This document shows positions 26,471-36,477 of a DNA stretch of 64,000 nucleotides, in pieces (within the stretch, counting starts at the first letter, position 1; every line of letters starts with the position of its first letter). A program made the position numbers and the translations under genes. Origin of the DNA: Vibrio qingdaonensis (lineage in GTDB: Bacteria > Pseudomonadota > Gammaproteobacteria > Enterobacterales > Vibrionaceae). The stretch covers positions 41,494 through 105,493 of the forward strand of contig NZ_JAKRRY010000020.1 of assembly GCF_026191675.1 (NCBI RefSeq). Reading direction: 5' to 3'. A model generated the notes under the pieces. The model searched no databases. It was given only the letters and a program-made list of their open reading frames with translations, and was not told the origin of the DNA.

Positions 26471-29400
26471 TATTGTGTCTTCCCTTGTTGCTCAATAAAA
26501 CGATCGTGATGAATAGTCTCACCGGATATCAGCGCATCGAGTTCTTCTACCAAAGCCTGCGTCGGTTTGCTGTTAAAAATGCCCGACGTCGATCCAGGTT
26601 CAATACCACGTAGAAATAGATAGTAGACGCCACCGAAATGCGCCTCATAGTCGTAGTCTTTAATCCGAGTCTTGAGAAAGCGATGCAGCGCCAGCGTATA
26701 CAGTTGGTATTGCAGATCATAACGGTGATCGATCATCGCATGTTTAAGCTGCGCCTGTTGGTAATGCTCGGGACTGTCACCAAGATAATTGGACTTCCAG
26801 TCAAGCACATAGTACTTGCCATCATGTTCAAACACGAGGTCAATGAAACCTTTTAGCATGCCTCTTGCGGTATAAAACCCAAGATCTTGTGCCTGTGCCG
26901 ACAAATCATCATGACGCTGAATCACTCGGTTGAGTGACATGGCATCCAGCACTTCTATCGGCAATAAAAACTCCATTTCAACCAACTTCTGTGACGCCCC
27001 TTTTTCTCGCAATCGTAACGACGCTCCATCAAGCGGAGTGTCGAGCACACGATCGACAAGATCGTGAATAATAGGCAGCCACTGAGGATCGTATTGTTCC
27101 TTCTCCAATAACAGGGCAATAACATCACGATTCACTTCGGATCCCGCAGGCTCGGTAAACGTCACTTCTTCAAATACAGTATGAAGAAAAGTACCCGGGC
27201 GCGCCCCTTTCGGAAAGTGGTAAATACTTTTTTCTGGTTCTAACAGCGATAGTGTCTCCGCCTCTTGCGAGGAATCAATATCAATACCCGCGGCTTCGAT
27301 AAATACTTCTCGGTCTGAATGTTGATGTCCTTGCTTAACCAAATTAGAGTAACTGGTCATTCGCCAATGACGGTCGATTTCTGTCTCTAAGGTTTTCACA
27401 CTAAGATCCGGTAACCTCACTTCGCTTGGTCGATATAGCTCATCGTCAACATCCGGCGGAGACACGACTCTAATCGCTGTTTGTTGCGCGGATAACTGTG
27501 CCAATGCCGAACCGAGTTCATTCACTCCAAGCTCTTTGGCTTGCTGAACTAAGTAGCCAATGGCACTGTGATGCACGCCTGTCGGCTCTTTCGTTGAACG
27601 GCCATTTCGAAGTGGAGCAATACCGATAAAACAACCATAAACCGCGCGCGTCAATGCCACGTAGATAAGACGCAGATCCTCAGCTAGGCGCTCTTTATCC
27701 GCTTGCGCGAGTGCCGACTTTGACTGAGCAAGATCAATCACCGGTGATTGCAAAGCTTCATCGTAATACTTTGCTTCTGACGCTTCTCTATAGCTGGTGA
27801 CAAAAGGCAGATAGACTAAATCGTACTCCAAGCCTTTTGATTTATGGATGGTGATAATTTGCACCAAATTTCTTTCTGACTCTAAACGTTGAATATGCTC
27901 ATCGCTACCACCTAACCCTTGCGCAGCGTCTTCAATAGACTGCCCTAACCAGCGCAGCAACGCACTGTCACTTTCTAAATCTTGCCTTTCATTTTGCAAT
28001 AACTCGCCAAGGTGAAGATAGTCAGTCAATAAACGTTCGCCCCCCGCTTGGGTCAGCAGTCGGCTGGCAATCTCACGTTTAAATAGCACGGCCCGCAACA
28101 TAGGGAGTACGCCACGGGTTTGCCACAAATGACGATACTCTTGAAACTCGGCCGTCACTTTTTCCCACACGGTTTCTTCGTTATTCAAGTCATCTAAATA
28201 GGTCGCCGATAAAGCAAAAAGCTCACTGGCTAACGCCGCTTTTAGTGCTCGCTCCTCCCCTAAAGACCACACGGCTTGCAGCAATCTCAACATATCCAGG
28301 GCAACACCACTGGCAAACACACTGTCACGGTTAGACAGGTAAACACTGGCAATGCCACGCTCCGCTAACGCTTGCTTGATCAACTGACCTTCGCTACCCG
28401 TTCTGACTAACACGGCAATATTGCCTGCTTTTATCGGCGTCTGCTTGTCGCCGTTGATTAAAATGGACTCATGGCTTTGCGCCCCTGTGAGCACCGTTTT
28501 GATATGCTGCGCAGTCGACGCAGCCATCGCCGTAACATACTCACCTTTAGGTAACGGTTTTTCTGCTTCTTGTAACCAAAACTCGACCGCGGTTTGTTTT
28601 TCACCATTAAGGCACCAGTGACGCAAATGCGCCTTCGGGTTAGCTTGGACAGCAAAAAACGGTATATCATCATCATAAACAAATGGAGAAACCGCCTGTT
28701 CAAATAGGCTATTCACACCCTGAACCATGCTTTCACTTGAACGCCAGTTGGTGCCTAACGTGTAATGATCGGTCACTTGGTTTCTTGCTTTGATATACGT
28801 AAAAATATCCGCGCCACGGAATCCGTAAATCGCCTGTTTGGGATCGCCAATCATGAACCAACCACATTGAGGATGCTGCAAATAGACCCGACTAAAAATA
28901 TGATACTGAAGCGGATCGGTATCTTGGAATTCATCAATCATCGCCACAGGAAACTGCTGGCGTATTTTTTCCGCCAGTCCATCGCCGGACTCAAATTCCA
29001 ATGCGGCGGACAAGTGCGTCAACAAATCATCAAATGATAACCATTGTTTACGCTCTTTCGCGTCAATAAGGCGCTGTCGGCAACTCTTGATAGCCAGAGC
29101 AAGCAAGGGGGTCTTTAACTCTGGTGGTGAGGTAAGGAGTGTTTCTATTGCTTGGAAAATCTCATGAACCGGAGGCTCGCCCTTTGGGGTTTTTTCATTC
29201 AACACCGTTTGCGAGAACTTCTCTAGAGAGTCCGGCAAGTAATAATCTTTGGTCTCTAATTTAGACCACTCTGTTATTGCCGCCACCCATGTTGGCAATG
29301 ATTTTTTGGTATAACTACGCTTGTTGACATCCGATGCACTAATACACGGCACAATATCATCCGCGACGGCCAGCCATTGCGATTTAAGCGTTTGGATTGC

Positions 29401-30093
29401 GCCTAGGTTTTGTTGATGCAATGCATTGAGATCGGCGGCGCTCGCGTGGCGAGTAAATGACACATTCGGCCCAGTCATATAGCGTGAAATATCACTAAGC
29501 AGTGCGCTAGGTGTCGACCATAATTTACGAACTTCATTGGCTAGGTCTAATCCCAATGGATAAAACTGACTGCGCCAGAAATCCGCCACCACTTGTGCTT
29601 TGAGGCGACTCTCATCAGTAATGAATTCGTTATTAAAGCGCGCGCCCGACTCAAAGGCATTTTGCGTTAGCATTCGCTGACAAAAGCCATGAATGGTATA
29701 CACCGCTGCTTCATCCATCTGCCTTTCGGCTTGCAGTAAGGTCGCGACCGCAAAACGATGATCGTCAATATCCGTCAATAACGGCGCAATCACAGGGTCA
29801 TCACTACTGCCACGTGCAAAGGCGATTCTTGCTTGGTGAATTCTGGCGCGTATCCGATCACGTAATTCTGCTGTGGCGGCTTCAGTAAAGGTCACTACCA
29901 ATATTTGGTCAACCGTCAATGGCTGCTGATGACGAGAGCTTTCATCCCCATGCCCAAGTAACAAGCGCAAATAAAGACCAGCAATAGTGAAGGTCTTTCC
30001 TGTACCCGCGGAGGCTTCGATAAGCCTTGCCCCGTGTAAGGGAAAGCTCATGGTATTGAGCGCAATTGGCGTCTGAATGTTCTTGTCTGACAT
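26470..30093 (-). CDS. recB: Exodeoxyribonuclease V beta subunit RecB
   Basis: 3'-5' helicase and nuclease subunit of RecBCD. About 1207 residues. Walker A is in LIEASAGTGKTFTIAGLYLRL near residue 25; UvrD-like motifs include VAMIDEFQDTDPLQY and VQIITIHKSKGLEYDLVYLPF. The C-terminal nuclease motif is GFIDLVFEHDGKYYVLDWKSNYLG, with the catalytic Asp and Lys (DWK). The start MSDKNIQT at 30093 is preferred to an upstream codon at 30108. recB follows recC after a 228-base gap in which E. coli carries ptrA. Confidence 0.96.
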   Translation of the reverse strand: MSDKNIQTPIALNTMSFPLHGARLIEASAGTGKTFTIAGLYLRLLLGHGDESSRHQQPLTVDQILVVTFTEAATAELRDRIRARIHQARIAFARGSSDDPVIAPLLTDIDDHRFAVATLLQAERQMDEAAVYTIHGFCQRMLTQNAFESGARFNNEFITDESRLKAQVVADFWRSQFYPLGLDLANEVRKLWSTPSALLSDISRYMTGPNVSFTRHASAADLNALHQQNLGAIQTLKSQWLAVADDIVPCISASDVNKRSYTKKSLPTWVAAITEWSKLETKDYYLPDSLEKFSQTVLNEKTPKGEPPVHEIFQAIETLLTSPPELKTPLLALAIKSCRQRLIDAKERKQWLSFDDLLTHLSAALEFESGDGLAEKIRQQFPVAMIDEFQDTDPLQYHIFSRVYLQHPQCGWFMIGDPKQAIYGFRGADIFTYIKARNQVTDHYTLGTNWRSSESMVQGVNSLFEQAVSPFVYDDDIPFFAVQANPKAHLRHWCLNGEKQTAVEFWLQEAEKPLPKGEYVTAMAASTAQHIKTVLTGAQSHESILINGDKQTPIKAGNIAVLVRTGSEGQLIKQALAERGIASVYLSNRDSVFASGVALDMLRLLQAVWSLGEERALKAALASELFALSATYLDDLNNEETVWEKVTAEFQEYRHLWQTRGVLPMLRAVLFKREIASRLLTQAGGERLLTDYLHLGELLQNERQDLESDSALLRWLGQSIEDAAQGLGGSDEHIQRLESERNLVQIITIHKSKGLEYDLVYLPFVTSYREASEAKYYDEALQSPVIDLAQSKSALAQADKERLAEDLRLIYVALTRAVYGCFIGIAPLRNGRSTKEPTGVHHSAIGYLVQQAKELGVNELGSALAQLSAQQTAIRVVSPPDVDDELYRPSEVRLPDLSVKTLETEIDRHWRMTSYSNLVKQGHQHSDREVFIEAAGIDIDSSQEAETLSLLEPEKSIYHFPKGARPGTFLHTVFEEVTFTEPAGSEVNRDVIALLLEKEQYDPQWLPIIHDLVDRVLDTPLDGASLRLREKGASQKLVEMEFLLPIEVLDAMSLNRVIQRHDDLSAQAQDLGFYTARGMLKGFIDLVFEHDGKYYVLDWKSNYLGDSPEHYQQAQLKHAMIDHRYDLQYQLYTLALHRFLKTRIKDYDYEAHFGGVYYLFLRGIEPGSTSGIFNSKPTQALVEELDALISGETIHHDRFIEQQGKTQ

Positions 30094-30320
30094 GGCGTAT
30101 AAACTCAACTTTGTGACCTAGTACTTAAATTTTAATAAAAACAACAAGCTATCGAATGTGACTATCAATACCTGAGACCCTATTCACGGAACCATTGCGA
30201 GATAATCATTACTATTTACTTAACGAATTACGGTCCCTCTGACCCTGTGGCCGACCAGCAACCCTACATATAATCTAATAATGCTGGCGGTCACCACTCC
30301 TTTCATTAACATCACTTCTT

Positions 30321-33300
30321 TCAGGAACTCTTAGGTTGAGCCTGTGAGTAATAATCTTCGACCGTTTGGCTTAAGGTTCTTGGTGCTTGTAGTACTTGCG
30401 CGGCAATCCGCTTACTCTCTTGCGCCATCGACTCTTCCCATTGCGGCCAAACCCGAGAAATATAGGCATTGCCCCCCTCTCCCGTGACCATGTAGCCGCC
30501 AACAAACTTAGCTTCCATTTTACTGAGCATTTTTTCATCATCTGGCTTCCAAGCACCGCGACTATAATTGGCTTCAATGCCGGCCATCGCCGTTTCAGGG
30601 AAATACGCCAATGGTTGGTCAAGACCTTGTACATAAAGCGACAGCAGCTCTTTTAGATAGCTCATCGCCGCATCAGAATCTAATGCTGGCAACACGCGAT
30701 GCACGACCCCTTCTTTTTTGTCATAAGCGAGCATATGAGTCACCTTCCCTTTGCCAATAGCGGCTAGGAGTAGATGGTCAATCCAAGCACTCAAATAATC
30801 ACTCGCGCGGAGCCTGCCGCTTCGGTAACGAACCAATCCCGCGGAAAACTGTCCGGTTATCCAGCCTTGCAAGCGGATTCGATGCTTATCAAGTTCAATC
30901 AGCTGATTGACTTCTGTGTCTTCTACCGCTGAACTCGTGAGTGCTACCACGGCTTGCGCCAGCTCTTGAGTTTGCCCCATGTTTCCGGCTAATTCCAAAT
31001 CACCAAAATGACGAACTGGCAAGAAGCCTTGTGCTTTTTGCTGTTGCTGAAAAGCCTGTGTCTCCGCATCAGACAGCTGACCGCCATTTTTCACCAGCGC
31101 ATGTAAGAGCTCATTACGCAGGCCAAAACTCTCGAGTCCGTTAAGTGAGAAAGGTTCATCTTCTTCCACCATAAAATGCTGCTGATCAAACGACACTTGT
31201 AAGCGACGATTGAAAAGATATTGCACAGGCAAACGCCAGAAACGATGGAACTCGGCAAGATCCAGTTCAATCACCTCATCGCTCGTTCGAAGTATCGGCG
31301 GTAAAACAAAATGACTCGCAACCGCCCCCACCGCTTGCTCTTGGGCGCTCTGTTGCGCCGTGGGTAACCATTCTGCGGCATAACTTTGTTTGGCACGACT
31401 AGCATCAAAATGTGAGGGACTAAATGGCACCATTGGGTATTCTTGAGTTAACTGCTCGATGAGGCGGAGACCTGAGTCATCAACACTCAAGGCTTCATCA
31501 TCAGGCAGTCGATAGTTTTGCTGACAATACTCCATCAGTTCAGACACTAATACCGAAGGCACACGCTCGGTATTGTCTTGAATCGACCGTCCTACGTAAC
31601 TGATGTACAGCGATTGCTGCGCAGACAGTAACGCTTCCAAAAATAGATATCGGTCGTCATCTCTTCGCGATCGGTCACCAGCGCGCGTTCGTCCCGTCAT
31701 TAAATCGAAGCTCTCTGGCGGGACACTTCGTGGATATACACCATCATTCATACCAAGCAAGCACACCACGTTAAACGGAATAGAACGCATAGGCATTAAG
31801 GTACAAAAATTGACTTGTCCGGCTAAAAAGCGCTGACTAACGCGTGAGCCAGATAATTTATTCGTAAAGTACTGACGCACAATCTTTGGTGAGAGCTTTT
31901 CGTCAAAACAGGCGTCTTGTAACTGCTCCTGAAGACCAGAAATTGTGTCTCGTATCGACTTTATGACCACTTCGCCTTCGAGTTCGACTTTAAAGAAGTC
32001 GTCAACCAGCTGATTAATAACACTGCGCCATTGCTCAATGCTCACCGCCGTGCTGAGGCGCTGACGGTAATTCGCAACAGTATCAATAAACAGTGCTAGC
32101 TTGCCTGCTGTTTCGGCGCGCATGCCTTGCGTTTGCTCATACGGGGCAATCACCGTGTCATCAATGGTCAATAGCCCAGATTCTTCACCAACCGCGTAAC
32201 CGGCCAGCATTCTTGAAATGCCAAACATCCAAGAATTTTGTCCAAACTCAGGCAGTTCAAATTCCCTGGCAGTATGCTCGTCCACTCCCCAGCGCACTTG
32301 GGCTTCATCCACCCAGAGTTTGATCATCGCATACTCTTGCTCGTCCAAATCAAAGCGAGCCAATATGGCAGGGACATCAAGAAGCTCGAGTAACTCACTG
32401 GAGGTACAACGTAATTCGGGAAGGGCAAGCAGCTGATTAAAGGCATTCAGTAGCGGGCTTTCTTTATCCGCCGTGCGGTCAGATATGGAGAAAGGGATAT
32501 AACGATCACCCGCAGCGTTACCAAACACGGCTTGAATCGCAGGGCTATAAGCATTGATGTCTGCCACCATGACAATAATGTCTCTTGGCTTTAATTGCGG
32601 ATCGTTATCAAACATCGACAGAAGATTATCGTACAGCGCTTCGACCTCACGCATGGCGCTATGGCAGACGTGCAAGGTGAGTGAACGATCGTTGGCGCTC
32701 ACTTCGGGCTTATGGTCTGAATGCAGAATAACCGCATCATCTTGGTGCTCTTCAAGACTCAAGATATCGGCTTGAATGTGATGCAGTAACGAGTTTCGGT
32801 CGACGTCGACAAACGCATCTATCTCATTAGATTCAAGTTGCGAGAGCAGATACAAATTATCTCGCCCCAGCTTTCCCATCGACGCTAATAAACTGTTGCC
32901 AATATCAGTGACGTGAAGCTCATCATCAAGATTGTCGTCAATACTCCCTTTCAACAGCAAGGTTTGCTCACAATCCGATACATCTGCGACGTCATCTACC
33001 GTTTGCAAATGTTTGCGCTTATTTGCAGCCAAACGTGCAAGATATTTACGGTCTCGCACATCGCCCCAGTAAAAACGACAAGGGTTGGTAAACATCATAT
33101 GGACATCAATATGCTGCCCCAGCGCCTTAAGTGCGTCTAAGTAACGAGGGGGTAGCGATGAAATACCAAACACAAACAAACGCTTTGGTAAACCCGCTAA
33201 CCGGGCGTCTACTTTCGTATCACCATGACTCTGAGCGAGCGCATCAATAAAATGCTCATACAAATTCGCTCGATGATAAGGCGACTGACCTAGTGCGATC

Positions 33301-33827
33301 GTATGATCATATAAAGACTGCCAAAGCTTCGCCTGCCAAGGCTGCTCATCTTCCAACTCAGCGACGGTGAGCCCGGCTTCCCAAGCCGCTATCCACTCTG
33401 GTCGATACACTAAATAGCCATCATAAATATCGGCAATTTTCTCTGCTAACTGATAGCGCTTAGACGCGTCATCGTCACCTTCTAGATATTGTGCAAGAGG
33501 CGCAAAATCTTCATCGTGAAGATGGCTTGGCAACAGATGCATGATTTTCCACGTCATCGCCTCCTTGTTGAAGGCACTTCTTGACGGGACATCATCAAGC
33601 ACTTGGGTAAAGCGCTCCCATATAAAGGTCGCTGGAAGAGGAAAATCGGTGTTCGCCGCTATGCCAAATTCTTGTGCCATGGCGATTTTCAGCCACTGCG
33701 ACATGCCTGGACTCTGTACAAGAATTTGTTCTTTTTCAAAGGGGTTATCGAGTGGATCGATTTTAATGAGCTGTACTAATAGGGATTTAAGTACATCGAT
33801 TTGATTTGAGTGATAAACGGTGAACAC
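30321..33827 (-). CDS. recC: Exodeoxyribonuclease V gamma subunit RecC
   Basis: Scaffold and Chi-recognition subunit of RecBCD; helicase-like but lacking ATPase motifs. 1168 residues. Family blocks include ILVQSPGMSQWLKIAMAQEFGIAANTDF-type N-terminal residues (33750-33640), FGISSLPPRYLDALKALG, and VVCLLGMNDGVYPRSVPPESFDLM. The start is GTG with AAAGG 8 bases upstream. The 228-base spacer to recB holds no gene and no evident terminator. Confidence 0.96.
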   Translation of the reverse strand: MFTVYHSNQIDVLKSLLVQLIKIDPLDNPFEKEQILVQSPGMSQWLKIAMAQEFGIAANTDFPLPATFIWERFTQVLDDVPSRSAFNKEAMTWKIMHLLPSHLHDEDFAPLAQYLEGDDDASKRYQLAEKIADIYDGYLVYRPEWIAAWEAGLTVAELEDEQPWQAKLWQSLYDHTIALGQSPYHRANLYEHFIDALAQSHGDTKVDARLAGLPKRLFVFGISSLPPRYLDALKALGQHIDVHMMFTNPCRFYWGDVRDRKYLARLAANKRKHLQTVDDVADVSDCEQTLLLKGSIDDNLDDELHVTDIGNSLLASMGKLGRDNLYLLSQLESNEIDAFVDVDRNSLLHHIQADILSLEEHQDDAVILHSDHKPEVSANDRSLTLHVCHSAMREVEALYDNLLSMFDNDPQLKPRDIIVMVADINAYSPAIQAVFGNAAGDRYIPFSISDRTADKESPLLNAFNQLLALPELRCTSSELLELLDVPAILARFDLDEQEYAMIKLWVDEAQVRWGVDEHTAREFELPEFGQNSWMFGISRMLAGYAVGEESGLLTIDDTVIAPYEQTQGMRAETAGKLALFIDTVANYRQRLSTAVSIEQWRSVINQLVDDFFKVELEGEVVIKSIRDTISGLQEQLQDACFDEKLSPKIVRQYFTNKLSGSRVSQRFLAGQVNFCTLMPMRSIPFNVVCLLGMNDGVYPRSVPPESFDLMTGRTRAGDRSRRDDDRYLFLEALLSAQQSLYISYVGRSIQDNTERVPSVLVSELMEYCQQNYRLPDDEALSVDDSGLRLIEQLTQEYPMVPFSPSHFDASRAKQSYAAEWLPTAQQSAQEQAVGAVASHFVLPPILRTSDEVIELDLAEFHRFWRLPVQYLFNRRLQVSFDQQHFMVEEDEPFSLNGLESFGLRNELLHALVKNGGQLSDAETQAFQQQQKAQGFLPVRHFGDLELAGNMGQTQELAQAVVALTSSAVEDTEVNQLIELDKHRIRLQGWITGQFSAGLVRYRSGRLRASDYLSAWIDHLLLAAIGKGKVTHMLAYDKKEGVVHRVLPALDSDAAMSYLKELLSLYVQGLDQPLAYFPETAMAGIEANYSRGAWKPDDEKMLSKMEAKFVGGYMVTGEGGNAYISRVWPQWEESMAQESKRIAAQVLQAPRTLSQTVEDYYSQAQPKSS

Positions 33828-33917
33828 GTTACCGCGCCTTTAGCAAGTAATCCTCTCTCAAGATTATCACATTACCGCGCGATAACGCAGAATTACCCAG
33901 CGATAAAGCACGTAAGC

Positions 33918-34910
33918 TTATCGAGATACTGCATTATTTGATGACGTCAGCATTTTTACTGGGCGATAAGCAAACAGGTAGCGAATCGCCACATAGCTCA
34001 CCACTGCTGTGGCAATAATTAACTCGATATTGGCAAGCATGATCACTTGATCCACCGCATTTTGTGGCACATGAACATTCGTCATCCACGCCGCCAATTT
34101 AAACAACGCCGTTGCCCCAATCACCAACGGGAACGTAAACGCGGCATAACCAGGGCTAAATGGAAGACGAAGCAGTTTAATAAACGCTAAGTAAATCACC
34201 ATTGTCATCAGTACCGCAATACCAAACAACATTGCCACCAATACTGGAGAAGGATCCGCGACCACGGTTAAATATCCTGCTAGAGAAAGACTTGCTGGCG
34301 CCGCCAATATCGCTAGGGTTGGTTTTGCCGCATCCGGCACTTCCGCTGCGAAAATTAAGCGGTACACCATGCAAGGTAACATCACCGCATAAACGGCAAT
34401 CCCAAAGTACAGAGCGGCATTCGCGATGGGTGCTAGCGCTGCGGTACCAGAAAACGCGACATCCGCTACCACAATACCTATTGGTGGAACAAACCAACTT
34501 GGCACCATATGATGCAGCTCAAAATCGCGACAGCGATGATAAGTAAAGCTAGCTAGGAACACGACATGCAGTACCACCGCGGCTAACCAAATACTGTCAC
34601 CGAGCACAGGAAAAAACTGCCCAATTGAGTTCGATACCACCATGGTTGCCATCGCAAATGTCGGCACAACACTTCCCACGACCGGGTGAGCAAGATCCTG
34701 CCCCAATAAGTGACTATGGAACAAGAACTTATAGGCCAATATCACTAACAGCACACTCGCCACCGCTGCGCTTGACCACTGCGCAACGTGATGAAACTCT
34801 CCTGCGTTTTCCCAACACCATCCAAGGCTCGCAATCCCTAACGCCAAACCAGCCATCGGGGTTGGTGCGCTTTTCATTTTATGATGAACTCGTTTTGCTG
34901 TCGCAATCAT
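33918..34910 (-). CDS. TDT-family (TehA/SLAC1/Ssu1-like) membrane transporter
   Basis: Integral membrane protein of 330 residues with about ten hydrophobic helices. The opening PTPMAGLALGIASLGWCWEN and the central VPPIGIVVADVAFSG match the tellurite-resistance/dicarboxylate transporter family, whose members move tellurite-related compounds, malate, anions or sulfite. AAGG precedes the ATG at 34910. It is divergent from a YeiE-like LysR regulator; since YeiE-type regulators sense sulfite, sulfite efflux is the most attractive role, but this is inferred from context. Confidence 0.82.
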   Translation of the reverse strand: MIATAKRVHHKMKSAPTPMAGLALGIASLGWCWENAGEFHHVAQWSSAAVASVLLVILAYKFLFHSHLLGQDLAHPVVGSVVPTFAMATMVVSNSIGQFFPVLGDSIWLAAVVLHVVFLASFTYHRCRDFELHHMVPSWFVPPIGIVVADVAFSGTAALAPIANAALYFGIAVYAVMLPCMVYRLIFAAEVPDAAKPTLAILAAPASLSLAGYLTVVADPSPVLVAMLFGIAVLMTMVIYLAFIKLLRLPFSPGYAAFTFPLVIGATALFKLAAWMTNVHVPQNAVDQVIMLANIELIIATAVVSYVAIRYLFAYRPVKMLTSSNNAVSR

Positions 34911-34930
34911 AACAATGCCTTGTCTGCTGT

Positions 34931-34946
34931 ATTAAGTTGCGCTAAT
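34931..34946. promoter_or_regulatory. Candidate LysR operator between the TDT and LysR genes
   Basis: ATTAAGTTGCGCTAAT has inverted ATTA/TAAT ends and can be read as a T-N11-A LysR box. It lies in the 100-base divergent spacer, where autoregulated LysR sites are usual. The match is short, so confidence is low. Confidence 0.35.
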
Positions 34947-35010
34947 GATAATTCTAGTTTACGTTTAGGTACATCTAATTATTTTCAACTAGCGTTCAAA
35001 AAAACAGAAC

Positions 35011-35904
35011 ATGAATACTCATATTTCACTCAAGCAGCTCAAAGTCTTTGTTGCTGTGACGCAGCACCAAACGCTAACCTCAGCTTCCGATACGCTGTTT
35101 CTTTCCAAGGCTGCCGTGAGTATGTCATTGAGCGAGTTAGAAAAACAAATTGGTCACGCTCTTTTTGATCGCGTTAACAACCGTTTAGTAATCAACCAAG
35201 AAGGACAAAAACTTCTGCCACTTGCCGACGAATTACTAAGCCGAGCCAAAGACATTGAGTCCTTATTTTCAGATGAACAAAGTTTTCGAGGTCAGCTGCG
35301 TATCGGCGCAAGTGACACTATCGGTAATCAAGTCGCGCCGTATTTACTCAGCGAATACCGTCAAAGTCACCAGCACAAGGCGCAACAACTGTTTATCTCC
35401 AACAGTGCACTTATCTGTGAAAAACTGATTGATTATGAACTTGATATTGGCTTGATCGAAGGTAAAACGCTTCATCCTGAGTTAGAAAGTACCCCTTTTA
35501 GCGAAGATGAGATGTGCATTGTCGCCAGTGTTGACCACCCATTGGCGGGCGATGAGGTGATCGATCTTTCATTACTAGAAAATAGTGAATGGATCCTCAG
35601 AGAGCCAGGATCTGGCACCCGTGAATTTTTCTTACGGGCCGTCGCCCCTCGTATTGAAGTATGGCACGAAGCATTTGAGCTCAACACAACGGAAGCCATT
35701 TTAAACTGTGTCTCTTCTGGCTTAGGACTGGCGTGCATCTCTAGACTTGCCGCTCATACCGCTATCCGTGATGGTCGTATCCGTGAAATACCGGTTTCAC
35801 TCGATATGAAACGACGCTTTTGGCTACTCTTCCACAAAGAGAAATACCAAAGCCCGTTGTTGCGCTCTTTTATCTCTTTTTGCCAACAATGGCAGCGCAG
35901 CTAA
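35011..35904 (+). CDS. LysR-type regulator, YeiE-like
   Basis: Transcription factor of 297 residues. The N-terminal winged helix-turn-helix is seen in LKVFVAVTQHQTLTSASDTL with AAVSMSLSELEKQIG as recognition helix; a coiled linker follows, then the periplasmic-binding-like effector domain (LRIGASDTIGNQVAPYLL, DIGLIEG, EWILREPGSGTREFF, SSGLGLACISRLA). The GSGTRE block and overall pattern resemble E. coli YeiE, a sulfite-sensing regulator. It is divergent from the TDT transporter, the probable target. Confidence 0.85.
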   Translation: MNTHISLKQLKVFVAVTQHQTLTSASDTLFLSKAAVSMSLSELEKQIGHALFDRVNNRLVINQEGQKLLPLADELLSRAKDIESLFSDEQSFRGQLRIGASDTIGNQVAPYLLSEYRQSHQHKAQQLFISNSALICEKLIDYELDIGLIEGKTLHPELESTPFSEDEMCIVASVDHPLAGDEVIDLSLLENSEWILREPGSGTREFFLRAVAPRIEVWHEAFELNTTEAILNCVSSGLGLACISRLAAHTAIRDGRIREIPVSLDMKRRFWLLFHKEKYQSPLLRSFISFCQQWQRS

Positions 35905-36025
35905 ATCTGCTGCCAAAACCGATAACGACACAGGATCAGTAAGTCGTGCCAATACCAGAGCGCAGCGAGTAGGAAATAGGCAATCAGCTCTCAGTTTTGC
36001 TGCGCTGACTGGACAAGCATTTTAA

Positions 36026-36041
36026 ACCTATGTATAAACAG
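36026..36041 (+). promoter_or_regulatory. Degenerate LexA half-site upstream of yebG
   Basis: ACCTATGTATAAACAG keeps the right half (ATAAACAG) and central ATGTATAA of a LexA box but lacks CTG on the left. It is about 45 bases before yebG, a known SOS gene in E. coli. Weak on its own. Confidence 0.3.
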
Positions 36042-36083
36042 CCAGTATTGTCGATAAAAATTTAACTTGTTAGAGGATTAACC

Positions 36084-36374
36084 ATGGCTGTAATCGTCAA
36101 GTACGTGGTGGAACGCAACGGAGAAGAAAAGATGACTTTTACCTCTAAAGCTGAAGCTGACGCTTATGACAAAATGTTAGATACTGCTGATGAACTATTT
36201 ACACTGCTTAGTGAAAGCAAGCTCATTGAAAACGAAGAGAAGCAGGAAGAACTTTCCTTATTCTTAGCGCAACATAAAGAAGAAGTCCTTTATGCACTGG
36301 GTGCTAAGCGTAAACCAACGCCAAAGAAACCAAAAGCGGTTGAGCCTGTCGAAGCTCAAGACGACGCGGCATAA
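36084..36374 (+). CDS. yebG: YebG family SOS-inducible protein
   Basis: Small protein of 96 residues. The YebG N-terminus MAVIVKYVVERNGEEKMTFT and EADAYDKMLDTADEL match the family; the C-terminus is a Lys/Pro/Glu tail. In E. coli yebG is LexA-regulated, with no defined activity. GAGG is 11 bases upstream of the ATG. A weak LexA half-site precedes it. Confidence 0.9.
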   Translation: MAVIVKYVVERNGEEKMTFTSKAEADAYDKMLDTADELFTLLSESKLIENEEKQEELSLFLAQHKEEVLYALGAKRKPTPKKPKAVEPVEAQDDAA

Positions 36375-36477
36375 TAACGCCTACCAACCAGTTTAACGTA
36401 TCGTACTTTAAGCTGGTTATTTTCCCCGCTACGTATATGCTTGTTCTATCAACGCTTAATCTTGAGAGCGAGCAGAC

